Origin: Oopsacas minuta
Taxonomy: Eukaryota; Porifera; Hexactinellida; Lyssacinosida; Leucopsacidae
Length of the DNA: 64,000 nt
Reading direction: 5' to 3'
Assembly: GCA_024704765.1 (NCBI GenBank)
Contig: JAKMXF010000004.1
Location: 62,001 to 126,000 of the forward strand
This document shows, piece after piece, positions 45,885 to 57,365 of the stretch (position 1 is its first letter; every line of letters begins with the position of its first letter). Position numbers and translations under genes: made by a program. The notes beneath the pieces were generated by a model. It did no database searches. It was not told where the DNA came from and saw only the letters and a list, made by a program, of their open reading frames with translations.

Positions 45885-48318
45885 GGAATTCCAAGTATCA
45901 AGGTCCGAAAATTTATGAAAAGAGGCTCTATCTTTTTGAATATCATTGAACTTCAGACGAAAGAAATTTTGCTGATCTCGATTAAACCATGAGTTGAATT
46001 ATTTGGTCTGCGATTGAACGAGTGCTAAGTAATTTATGCTCACAATAAAACTGAAAAGCTTGAAGATTGTTCATTTTCTAGATAATTAATATATTATTTA
46101 ATAACAATATTGTAAATACAGGGCTAAAAGTAAGATTTTATATATATATGCATGTTTGTTTTATACGCTTATAAAATACATTCTGAAATCTAAGAATTAA
46201 AGAACCTTTGACGAATATTTTCTCACAGTAGAAGAGTGTTGATTTTCAAGGAATCTTTGTAGAAATACGTGATGAGAACAATTATTTATATTACCTACAA
46301 GCTGAATTTTGTAAACACAAGCATAAAATTATAAATAACTTTACGCTTTGATTATATCGCTAAGCAACCATAATATTTATATAAAATTTTGAAAAGAGAA
46401 CTTTCAAAAATATTAGATAAATTCAAAAGTTCATGTGTTGAAACTATATTTGCGCGAATTTTCGGGAACCTGGAAATTGTTGTATTTTATAGAGAATTAA
46501 AAATGCTATATTATAAAACTCAGGAGACAACTTGACAGAACACGACAGATGAAGTTATGAGACTTCGAAGTTGAGTGACGACAAAAATATCTAACAGAAA
46601 AGTTTATCAAAATATTTGAGCTATTTTAAGGATTTATTATTTGGACTCCGCTTATATGATCACTATAATAAGAGAGTAGTCAAAAATGCAATGGAATGAA
46701 GTCATTGGAATGTATTAGTTGCTTAGATACAGGAATTTAAGTTCATTGATATAAATAAATATCTGTGGTTTTCAGGAATAATTTCTGAGCAAGAAATTGT
46801 AATGCCTCTATACATTCTAGTTGTTCCTAAACTAAATGATGGATCATAACAATTTTAGACATTTCAAGTAATTGGATATTTCTCTTTCCAATGAACTTTA
46901 AATGGTTACTAAATATCGAATTGAAATTTTGACAAATTTCCAGGGGGTGTGCCACTGTGAGCAGATTCTAAACGTGTACGCCTGGAGAGTACTGGGTTAT
47001 GGACGTTTTATCTCAATTAGTTTGTTCAGATTTTATCCGTAAATTCATTATGCTTGTTGGTATTATATTTTTCCGAAGATGTAGTACCAGGTTGCCATAA
47101 CATGGCGCTTACTGCAAAACGAATTCCTGAGGGCGATTTTTCGGAGCTAAACCAATTTTATTCTGGAGCCAAATCAATACCATGAAGACCTTAACTTCAT
47201 GAAATTGGTTTAGCTCCCGACAAGTCTACATAGCATATAGCCTCAATTTGGGAATGTATGAAGGTTTAACTCTAACCACTTTGTCACAACTCTGATGTCT
47301 CCATTCCATTTTGCTCATCAGTATCAAATCCATCTGCAGCAATTGTTAGTTACATTGACCACATAATATAGCTCTTGAAACTTATCATCACACACTTGAT
47401 AATACATATACCCCAACACTTTACTCTCCAAATGCTAGTCATCGATTGTTTACTTGCAAATTACAGTCAAGTAAGGATACAGTTCCTATGATCCTAAAAT
47501 AACCCATGGTACAATTTTCAAATCACTGTAAATTATCAACCTTGGCTTCTAATTTATTATGCCACTTTTGGAGAAATTTGGAATATTCCAAATGACCTTA
47601 ACTTCTGGATTATATATCTAATCCCATTAATATACCCACATTCATTATCAGCGCGAAATCCCGCGTTTTTGAAAGGTCTCGAATATATTTCCCTAGCAAC
47701 ACAGGGAGGTGGTAGTATGTGGTAACATTCAATTCTCAAAATTTGTCATAACACCATCAACTTACACCTCATTCGACGTCGCTAGGGTATCTGAATCTAG
47801 GTTTGCACATATCGGCCCTCTATGTTATCTTTGAACCCGATTTGATAGGATTGTCCCTTAGCGGCCCAATATTTTCTAATTTCTCTTTTAATTTTTTCAT
47901 ATATGCATTACAGATTCATGTCATTATTGTTCTGTTTTGTGTAAAATTTTACTATATTAAATAATTTGTATTTTAGATATACGTCACTGTGTTTCTCCTG
48001 GTTAGATTTGTTTTGCCCTTAGTAATTTCATAATTTTCCTTTCTTTGATACCTATATTTTGTAGCCGTTTCGTCGATTCGGTAAAATCGTGTTCAAAGAT
48101 TATTCAGAGGTTCAATTGGTATATAAATAGACTCATCAAGAATAGCGGCGTGTCGAACAAGGGGTCAATCGATGAGGTTACCACGAAATCTGCGAATGGG
48201 ATTTTTCACATCCTGCGTTGCTATAGAAAAACTCTTCCCAAATATTGTCAATTGATCACATTACAACGTGGAACAAGCGCTGATTATGAATATCACCAAA
48301 AATATTGGATCAATTATA
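45885..48318. other. Gene-free stretch
   Basis: No gene identified. A short inverted motif at ~47136-47220 ('ggagctaaaccaatttta' against 'tgaaattggtttagctcc') may be a small palindromic element. A phrase with acceptor-like 'atattttgtag' at ~48052-48063 opens a short frame (FRRFGKIVFKDYSE), but there is no convincing donor. Confidence 0.4.
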
Positions 48319-49622
48319 CAGAGTGGCCAACAAGTTCTGGCTCATTGATAAAAATTCCTAATTCAAAAAATAGCAAACTGTATTCACTGAGATTTATTAC
48401 AGTTCTATTAGATAGCTATATCTATACATTCGATAATATCTACTCAATGTAACCGCCTTTCTTTTTGACTACCCTCTTCAAACGTTGGGGGAACGCCTTA
48501 ACGGCGGATCGTGGGTTATCCTGTGGAAATTTTCCCACTCACGGTGCAAAGACTTCTTCAGAGCTTCCACACTTGAGTCTGACTTTGCACAGGCATTTTT
48601 CTCCAATATGGACCGATTGAGAAGTCCATTGGATTCAAATCTGGGCTTGATGGAGGCAATTCCTCCTTGGTAATGAAATCCGGAAAGTTTTCTCGTAATC
48701 TATTTTGAGAGATGTTTGACATGTCAGCCGGTGCGTCGTCTTGCTGGGATAGAAATGGCTCTTTGTTAAACATCGTTTTGCTCAAATCCTTCATCACAGG
48801 CTCCAGAATCAACTTTTGATATGTTGACGAATATATTTTACCCGTACTGGACAAAAACCAATGGAGTACCGTCTTTTGCTGAGATTCTGGCCCAAACCAT
48901 CACCGACTGAGGTTTTTGAGTCCGTTTGACATATAAATGCTTTTTTGTGATGCTTGAAGACGTGTGGGCTAATATACGATCATTCTGCTTATTACTAGCT
49001 TCTTCTATGGTGAATAATTTCTCGTCAGAAAATATGATATTTTCCAGGGGGTGATTTGCGAGCCGAGTCAGCATGCCCTTGCTTCTAGGAAGTTTCTTTT
49101 TCACAATTTTCTCAGAATTGAAGTGAACTGTTCTTCTTTTAAAATTTTTGAGGTACAAGTCGTTTTTCACAAGGTTTTGCATCGATCCGCACGAAACTTT
49201 GAGCTCAGAGGCCATTTTCCGGAGAGATCGTCGAGGATTTCGTCGTATTCTATCGATCACAACTTTTTTCATCCTCGGAGTTGTTACCGACTTTGGTCGA
49301 CCGCTTCTTGGCATATCTTTTATGCCCCCAGTCTTATTGTAATGTTGGATAGTGCGATAAACGATTTTCCTTCTCGATTTAGCGATATGGAGCAGTTTTA
49401 AAATCTCCTGGACGTTTTCCATTAGAAAATAATTCAATTATTGCTGATCTTTCCTGATTCATGGTGAAACAACTCTTGTCTTGGCCAATATGTAATCAAG
49501 GTATTAGATCATGGTAGATAGATCGTCTACTCTTGGTATTATTCATTAGAAATAGCGAATACTTACATATCTTATATTATGGTAAGTTTTTAATTTTGGG
49601 TCAGAATTGATTGGCCACCTTG
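48319..49622 (-). mobile_element. maT-type Tc1/mariner element (DD37D)
   Basis: Inverted ends CAGAGTGGCCAACAAGTTCTG (48319) and, on the other strand, CAAGGTGGCCAATCAATTCTG (from 49622), flanked by TA at 48317-48318 and 49623-49624. Length is 1,304 bp. One transposase is on the minus strand. A truncated relative is at 20030-20560. Confidence 0.9.
48558..49437 (-). pseudogene. DD37D transposase with one main frameshift
   Basis: From about 49437: IVYRTIQHYNKTGGIKDMPR and SGRPKSVTTPRMKKVVIDRI (first helix-turn-helix and linker), RNPRRSLRKMASELKVS (second), then IIFSDEKLFTIEE (first Asp). SVMVWARISAKDGTPLVFV ends the frame at 48838. A frame change leads to KIYSSTYQKLILEPVM, FLSQQDDAPADMS (second Asp) and LPPSSPDLNPMDFS (third Asp). 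Counting from the second Asp, 37 residues intervene before the third, which points to the maT group. Apart from that frameshift and a broken C-terminus it is rather well preserved. Confidence 0.85.
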
Positions 49623-49624
49623 TA

Positions 49625-50454
49625 TTTGTAAAGGTTAATTGCATTTTTACATCTTCAATACTTGTCCGAATTTCCCCCATAAATTGTCCTCAGCAGATTT
49701 CCTCCCAGGTTCTATATATGCCTACCAAAGTGTTTTCTCTGGCTCATGCACCCTGTAACTCAAATCAAATCCTCTATCTTTAATTGTACATCTATTTATA
49801 GTTAGTCATAGGGCTATTTATCTTATTCATATGTTTCAAATTCCAATCCCTTTCTAGAAAATGTTCGTAATGAAATAACATAATCTGATTGTTCACATTA
49901 AATTTTCTCAGTGTAAACACTCATTTGAAACTATAGGGAGACCACCGGATTATCTGGGAGCGCTGATTTTGTATTTGGTCAGTAAAAATGGATTCTTCTA
50001 TATACCATAACATTGCTTTACTTATTTAGACGTATCAAAAATTGACAGGACGTTCGCTCTGAGCATAATCTGAATAACCTGTATCACTTCCTGGTGAAGA
50101 GTCAATGCATTTAGTGTCACAAACTTATACCTTTGGATCTAATGTTATCTCCTTATAAAAATCGAAGAATGGTCATGATGCTGTTCACATGTTCAAGCGA
50201 TAATTTTCCTAGTGTCATTTTATTCAATGGCTATTTTACTGTCTGCCTGTCAGTTTGTATGTCCGTTGTCAAAGAAAGCATTTTTGCAATGTTGAATTGA
50301 ATTCGAATTTCTCAATTCTGAGACGATGCCGGATTGTGTAATTTTGATAGCTGATGTAGAAAACAATACAGAATCCAATTGAGCAGTCTAACTGATTACG
50401 GCCGAATTGTTACATTCATAACGACTAAAGAACGCTAAATTTACCACTTCGTTA
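49625..50454. other. Gene-free stretch
   Basis: I see no gene or element in it. Confidence 0.5.
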
Positions 50455-50456
50455 TA

Positions 50457-52563
50457 CAGTAAAACCTCCGAGATCCGGATTTCTGAGATCCGGACACCTC
50501 CCTAGACCGGACATGATTTTCTACGAAATAATATTATTGGTGGAAATATTCAGCACAATAAAACAAAAGAAGTTAATTATAAAAAGACAATAATGATGTC
50601 TGTTTAGTGGTTTTTACTCGTTTTCAGCAGCCCTGTTTCTCCATTTCTTTACTAGAAGCAAATGTTCTATCTGGGTATCCCCTTGGGACTCCAGCCATTC
50701 TAACACGGTTTCCAGGGCTTCGCATGCTTGTGCTGGGGTTACGCAAGGTCTAGGATGAGTAGTGTCTTCTTCAACATCAGTATTCGTAGCTAAAACTTCC
50801 GAGATAATTTCTTCATCGTCCAAAAGTTGATATCCTGGATCGTCATCTTCATCAAGCCACTCCTGTGGTCGTTGCCAATTTTCATCAATCTCTGAAGAGC
50901 CCATTTCCAAAAACATATCTGTGAATTCTCCCAATTCATTATTTGGTGAGGATGTGCTATCTACTGCCTCTAAAGAGCAATCGGAAAGTGGAAGTAATTT
51001 ATTCCAACCCGCTGATAAACTTTCTCGGGTTGCATCATCCCAACTTTGGGCCGCCCAGTACACTGCATCTCTGATCGTTACTAGTTTCAGGATTTCAGGT
51101 ATCGATAATTCTAATGTATGCTCCTCAAGGATTAAATGGCGTAATAGGCATTTCTTGTAACGTCGTTTCATTGCCTCCAAGATACCCTGATCCATGGGTT
51201 GAATGATTGAAGTGGTGTTCGCTGGTAAAAACATTGCTACTACTCTTCCATCTTCTGAATTAAGTTTTTCAACTGAAGGGTGTGCTGGTGCATTGTCCAA
51301 TAATAAGAGTGCCTTATAATCAATGGATACTTTCTTACAGAATTGTTTCACGAAAGGTAGGAATTTTAGTTGAAACCAAAGTTGAAACACTTTGGCATCC
51401 ATCCAAGATTTTTTTTGTACAAAATAACTAACTGGAAGACATTCCATATTAGTGTTTTTGAAGCAACGAGGCCTGGCACTCTTATGTATGAAGGCCAGCG
51501 GGATTTTACAGGATCCGGAAGCATTAGCGCAAGCAAGTAAAGTCACTCTGTCTTTAGACTGTTTGAAGTTCTTGAAATTTATTTCACCACCGGAAACAAG
51601 AGACTTTGATGGCATTAATTTCCACCAAAGCCCTGTCTCGTCGGCATTGAATATGTGATCTCGAGTGTACCCTCCCTTTTCTATCACACTCAGCAGTTCC
51701 TTACGATAGGGGTCGACAGCAGAGATGTCTGCTGAGAGCGCCTCGCCCTGGAGTGTAGCTGATCTTATGCCATGGCGATGACAAAATTTTTGGAGCCAAC
51801 CAGAGCTCGCACAGAATTCACCCAGATCGCTTTGAGGATAAATTTTCGGAAATAATTGTAAAGACTTCTCTTGTAGAAGAGGACCTGAAATAGGAGCACC
51901 CTTAGACCGCTGTTGTAGAAACCAAATATGGCATGCTGTATCAAGCTCTGGGAAGTGAACTTGCCTTATTATGCAGCGCTTCTACACGAGAGTGGGATTA
52001 TCGCAACACATTAGATACTGTTCAATCTTTTCTCTCCTTCTCCAGATATCATTTACGGTCGACCTCGATACATGAAGAATATCTGAAACTAACCTCTGCG
52101 ATTTGCCCTTCTGTAGTTCTGCTATGATATTCAGCTTTAACTCGAGACTAACTGCTTGATGTTTCCTTTTCTTTGATGATGCACATGCAGTCGCCATTAT
52201 TCTAATAGAGAACAATATTTTCATAAACGTTATTATTAGGTGTAGGTACGGATTCGGAAATCAGAGCAATAGGAGGAATAAATAAGGATAAAAATGCACC
52301 ATGTCCGGATCTCAGAGTGTAGAAATTTTGAGCTGTCCGGTTCTCAGAATATAATTAAATTTAGTGATACACACATATAAATATAAGATAATTTAATAAA
52401 AATCGATAGTACACAACTATGGGTGAAAAATAAATGGATAATGTTCGGATCTCAGAGAGTAGAAATTTTGTAGGCTTGACCGTTTTCGCATGTGATACTA
52501 AATGAAAATCCGAGATCCGGACACTGTTCGGACGGGACTGTCCGGATCTCGGAGGTTCTACTG
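50457..52563 (-). mobile_element. pogo/Tigger-type element, nearly intact
   Basis: Inverted ends CAGTAAAACCTCCGAGATCC (50457) and CAGTAGAACCTCCGAGATCC on the other strand from 52563, flanked by TA at 50455-50456 and 52564-52565. Length is 2,107 bp. Near the transposase 5' side, copies of a 'cggatctcagag'+'tagaaatttt' motif recur at about 52304-52330 and 52444-52470, besides those in the terminus (52505-52560). They look like subterminal binding sites. The transposase fills most of the interior. Confidence 0.93.
50614..52197 (-). pseudogene. pogo/Tigger (jerky-like) transposase, one in-frame stop
   Basis: One open frame of 527 codons, interrupted only by a TAG at 51982-51984 (codon 72). The N-terminus is a CENP-B/psq-type helix-turn-helix (KKRKHQAVSLELKLNIIAEL, LVSDILHVSRSTVNDIW). 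Next is a CENP-B-type second DNA-binding region (HIWFLQQRSKGAPISGPLLQ, FCASSGWLQKFCHRHGIRS). The DDE domain follows, with FNADETGLWWKLMPSKS (first Asp), KALLLLDNAPAHPS (second Asp) and TTSIIQPMDQGILEAMKRRY (third Asp, 34 residues on). The C-terminal ~100 residues are acidic. An ATG nine codons upstream (52224) is an alternative start. It is the best-preserved transposase here. Confidence 0.9.
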
Positions 52564-52733
52564 TAGTCAATTCTCGCACCCAAATTGAGATTTTGAGACC
52601 CTTTTGACGCCACCCCGAAAATTCGGCCTAAAATGTTTCTCATGACCCAGCTATATACATAATTATTCTTCTATGATCAATGAACTCTTCAATCAGTGGA
52701 TCAATATCTATTGAATGTGTTATTCCCCTATCT

Positions 52734-52855
52734 GGGCTGTTTTTGATTAACCGAATTCAGAGGGCGGTTTAATCAATTATTCTTTGACACTATTAATGAT
52801 TTTTTCACAGTTATCCGGTTAACCGAATCCAGACATGTCTCTATTACACAGCCCT
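52734..52855. repeat. Possible short MITE
   Basis: About 120 bp with inverted ends 'gggctgttttt' and, on the other strand, 'agggctgtgtaatag'. Inside, 'ttaaccgaattcag' and 'ttaaccgaatccag' repeat. No target duplication is clear. Confidence 0.35.
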
Positions 52856-53100
52856 GCGGAAAAAAAAATTTTATTTGCTGATTGTTATTGCAAAACATTT
52901 TCTAATCCACATTTTAATACTGATTTTGAATAATTTTGTAAAATATACGTATCACGTCTAGTTTTTTGCAAAATTATTTTTAAATATTGGTATATTTATC
53001 GATGAATGCATGATACCTCTACAAGTAAAATAGTGAAAATCTGCCATTTATAAATTTTTATTGATAATATAATCTTAATTAATAAACAAATTTGAATATA

Positions 53101-54795
53101 TTATTCTGAATCAGGAGTAAATTTCCGTTTTTTTGACATTCTAGCATGAATAACATCAATACAATCTCTCTTGAGGCACCAGCAGTAATCAGCCATCATA
53201 TAAACGTCCCACCTCCCCTGATATCGTGTTTCCATTGTTTTTATGTCTTGGTGGAATCGTTCACCTTGCTCCTCGGAAACAGCTCCAAGATCCTATGGAA
53301 AATAGTCAATATGACTGTGAAGAAAGTGAACTTTTACACTCATATTGCAGCCGAGATTCTTGTAAGATTCAATCAACTCATTCACAAGTATTTTATAATT
53401 AGGAGATTTCGTATTTCCCAAGAAGTTTTTCATGACATCTACAAATGCATTCCATGCACATTTTTCTTTGCATATCATAGAATTTGAAAAATTATCATCT
53501 CGAACAAGTTGTCTTATCTGAGGACCGTCGAATATACCGGCTTTTCTTTTTTCATCACTTAGGTAGTAAAATTTCTCGGTAATATATTTGAAACAATTTC
53601 CTTCTTTATCTAATGCCCTTACAAACTGTTTCATCAATCCTAATTTTATATGAAGTGGTGGAAGCAAAATCTTGAGAGGATCCACTAGAGGCTCGTGAAT
53701 AATGTTCTTATCTCCAACATTAAGATTGGTTCTAGTTGACCAGCTCTGTCTAGAATAGTGTTCGCTCTTTGCACGACTGTCCCATAAGCATAAAAAACAA
53801 GGGTATTTTGTATATCCTGATTGCTGTCCCAAAAGAATGCATATGATTTTTAAGTCACCACAGATTACTCAATTGTGCTGGTTATAATTAATTTTATGAA
53901 ACACAATTTTCATGTTATCATATCGTTCCTTTAAACTTACTGAATGTCCAATTGGTATGGAACTAAATTTGTTGCCATTATGAAGTAGAACACATTTCAA
54001 ACTTTGTTTTGAACTATCAATAAAGAGTCTCCAATCATTAGGTACATACGGACATCCAAGAGCATTAACTAGCGGTGAAACATCATGACAAAACACAAAT
54101 CCGTCTTCCATTATGAAATATTTCAAAAATTCGATCTCTTTGTTCCTATATGAGTAAAATTTTGTTTCTGGGAGAAGCAAGTTTTTTTCTTTTAGCCTAG
54201 AACCTAACAACTCCGCAGATTCTTTAGGTAAATCTAAATCACGTACCAAATCATTTAATTCAGACTGATTAAATAACTGTGGAGAATTAGAACGAGATAA
54301 TACACACGGAATAAAATCCTCATCTTCTCTAATTAATGAATCTCTAGTTTCACAATCATCAATTTCCGAGATAACACCCAAATTAGTAAATTTTGGAACA
54401 GGTACATCAATAGAATGGCGAACGGGTCGTATTGCTGAATGTAAATTTGGATACTTGATCAATGACTTGGTTTTAGCATTGAATCCGGAAATATTCGCCA
54501 TACAAAAGTAACAATCGCTAATGTGATTTTGTGGCTCTCTCCATATCATTGGAATTCCAAAACTTAAACTCTTTCTGATTCCTTTTGTCCATTGTCTCAA
54601 ATTTTCTACACAAGATCGGCACACTGTATGTGGAGCCCATGTTTTGTCTTGATCACCTAATCTCATTCCAAAATAATCTAAATATGCTTTTTTAACAAAT
54701 CCTGTTATTGCCGTAGTTTGTTTAGAAGTCATAAAACTCCCACAAATATAACAAAAGACGTCTGGATCATTACTGCACCTTCTCCGATAAGCCAT
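53101..54795 (-). pseudogene. Uncharacterised Cys-rich multicopy family gene, two in-frame stops
   Basis: A single minus-strand frame runs from the ATG at 54795 to TAA at 53101-53103 (564 codons). It is interrupted only by TGA at 53869-53871 and TAG at 53293-53295. The N-terminal ~110 residues hold Cys pairs (FCYICGS, VCRSCVENL, DCYFC) resembling a zinc-binding module. The middle is acidic. The C-terminal ~250 residues include QQSGYTKYPCFLCLWDSRAK, LLPPLHIKLGLMKQFVRALD, NFLGNTKSPNY, SEEQGERFHQDIKTMETRYQ and MMADYCW. I recall very similar proteins in aphids, Hydra and other animals, always 'uncharacterised' and multicopy. Function is unknown; a transposon origin is likely but unproven. A dead fragment of the same family lies at 2880-3125. 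No inverted ends were found. Confidence 0.75.
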
Positions 54796-54813
54796 ATGAT
54801 AATAAAATATCAA

Positions 54814-55169
54814 AATAGTAGACTATAGTACAATAAAGCTGTATATAATAAAAATAAAAATAAAAAAATTATGTAGAAAAGAATAGAGTTAAAGGGACTA
54901 ATTAGAAAATGCAATAAAGCACGCATCTGTTTATTTCAAAAGACAAAAATTCACACATGTATCAAATATAATCATTTATTCTAGGGAAGTGTACTTAAAA
55001 AAATCGACTTACATTAAAATGACATTTGAGTAAAAACGAGACGTGATAGGGAAATTCTGATGACAGATTGAGAATCAGCATACTCAAGTTAACTAAAAAC
55101 AACCCATGGATAATAATCAGCAAATTTGACGCAGGGCAGTGTTATTAGTCAGAATTTCACAATGATTAA
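54814..55169. other. Gene-free stretch
   Basis: A-rich near 54845-54870. No gene seen; it may include the start region of the gene ending at 53101. Confidence 0.45.
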
Positions 55170-56345
55170 ATTTCTCATGAAGCATGTAGTCTTCGTAGCA
55201 TGCTAAAAGATATTTCTGCTTCGCAAGTAGTTAGTATGTGCATATTCGGGATCATTAGCTTAAGTGTATCTTCATTGACCAACTTTTCCCTCAACGTTGC
55301 AACCCCATGCTGGTCCTGGATTTCTTTACAGATATTTCTCTCAAAGTGGAGGTTATACTGCTGATTTCCCCACTATAGAGCTCAGCTAGCGTGTTCAGCT
55401 CAGAATCTGTCCTCCAGACCTCTTTCCTATAACTCGACAACTACGAGATCATTCTGGAAATACCTATCTAAAGGGATTTCGCACCAGTTCCCGTTACTAA
55501 CATGTATATATACATGCATAATGGCCTTATTTGTTCCTCCGGAACTTTGTAATGTACACGCTACTATGGGGACAATTTGGAACTGCCCCATGATGACGAG
55601 CAATGAAGTTTCCCCTAGGCGATTTTGGCAGGTCCACATATTGAAGCACCATATACCCTTGACCCCGTATTCCAGTTAACGGAAGGCCATAACTCATTAA
55701 CGAGGTTTTATCAGGTGGAGCAGACTATCAGTATTGGTACGGCTGGTGGTGTGGAAACCAAGGAGAACTTCTTCACTTTGCATATCAGCATTGCAAAGCG
55801 ACTACAAAATATAACTGTTCATTTCGGTTGATATGAGTTGTTTCGTCCAAAATATTTGTATATACTAGGTATTTATTGAAACCAATAGATTCAGCTATAT
55901 CCGATAAATTAAGCTCCTCGTAAAGAATGGGCAAGTGATTTTAGTACTTTATTCTGGATTTTTGGAGAAATGTAGCTTCATTTCGCTCCCTGCCATCAGA
56001 TACCGATTCACCATTAAATACAATTTCCCATTCCAGTTAATTGTGCTTTTATGGTTTGCAATCTTGTTTCCATCACGATGTCAGTATTGACGGCAGACGC
56101 TGGTGTCCGCTAAACCAAATACTTTCGAACACATCTCTAAGTCCCATTCTGTTGAGCTTAAATTCACTATTCCTTCCTGCCTGTCCAATAATATTTTATC
56201 CTTTTCAGCATTCCTGGCGAGGTTTATAGCAAATTCACCATTGCCGTGAATGCGCTTTCATTCTGCTTCCTAATACCATCATGACGACCCTTTTCGAAAT
56301 TCCTCCAGCCTGAAACATACACCTTCCATGGAAAGACACACACAG
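55170..56345 (-). pseudogene. hAT transposase relic, ZMYM1-like
   Basis: Minus-strand pieces in order: GWRNFEKGRHDGIRKQNES (~56310), ILDETTHINRNEQ (~55850), CNADMQSEEVLLGFHTTSRT followed by NTDSLLHL (~55795-55710), and HCLAH-region remnants (~55570). Last come NEDTLKLMIPNMHIL and TTCEAEISFSMLRRLHAS (~55285-55175). They parallel the transposase at 10257-12590 (ILDETSDINRKEQ, CNAHMESEEVFLGFHTT, CETERSFSMRRR). Frame changes are numerous and no ends were found. Confidence 0.75.
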
Positions 56346-57363
56346 AATCTTATTAGAAGGTTTTAGGTGACGTAACTCGAATCCCAATGACTGCTATGCA
56401 ATACAATGAGTTCCCGTTTTCTGATAATTTTAACGAGGCAAACTCTTCAAACATGTTGACGTTGAATGGAATGGACGCTTTCTCCTTTGGCATAGAGTTA
56501 AGTATTCTTTGTTATACTATCTTTCTGGAATAGGCAATTCTATCAGCTCATTCTGTTCTTCAGATGAAGTGTTTGATTCATCTACATATGCAGTCATAAT
56601 TTCACAGTCTGATATTTATTTGTTCTTCGCGGGATCTCCACTCGGGCATTGTATACTTTTTGTGAAATCACAATTCATAAATTTATATACGCAAAGTCAC
56701 ACAATGTTTATGAAACCAGAGAGAATGACATGTTTGTAAATTGAATATTTATTAACTTATACTTCGATGCTCTATATCGACGATCATTGGTGGCTCATAT
56801 TAACATCCCTACTACCCAAAATTCACCGACGATAGCGATGATCTCTGGATAAAATTTTTCAGTTTCTGAATACTTTGGTTCAGACAGGGTATTTTATTTT
56901 CTACCGTAGCATTCTATATACTAAGGCAATGGTATTGATTGATGGACTTGGACCCTGGATATGTCAAGTCAGTGCTAAAGAATTTTTTAGTTGTGATAAA
57001 TTTGTAACATTATATTTTGCCCTGGATGAATGTATCATTGATTTTTGACATCACTCGCAGTCTACATCTACAAACTATTTTCAGGCCAAAATTACGTAAT
57101 TTGAGTGCTTACTTAGTAATTATGTCAGATAATCTCCTAGATTTGAAACTCTGTAGAGAGTAAATTAATAGAATTTCGGTTTCTGGATTGATGCCATAGG
57201 ATTTCAGGATGTTGCTGTATAAACTATCAAAATTTTGTAATGATAAAGTTCGCACGTTCCAGAGTTATTGTAGTAACCATGGATGGCATATTTTTGCCAA
57301 TTTTCACCGATAACTTGACAACCTCCAAGCTATGGACAAATCATTAAACGAACATGTAGTATA
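56346..57363. other. Gene-free stretch
   Basis: Nothing recognised. The first ~150 bases may still belong to the hAT relic. Confidence 0.45.
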
Positions 57364-57365
57364 TA

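Noticed and set aside
48052-48130. Possible RRM-like exon (FRRFGKIVFKDYSE)
   Set aside because: Too short, poor donor context, and no RNP motifs; likely chance.
49051-49401. 116-codon plus-strand frame
   Set aside because: Antisense shadow of the DD37D transposase at 48558-49437.
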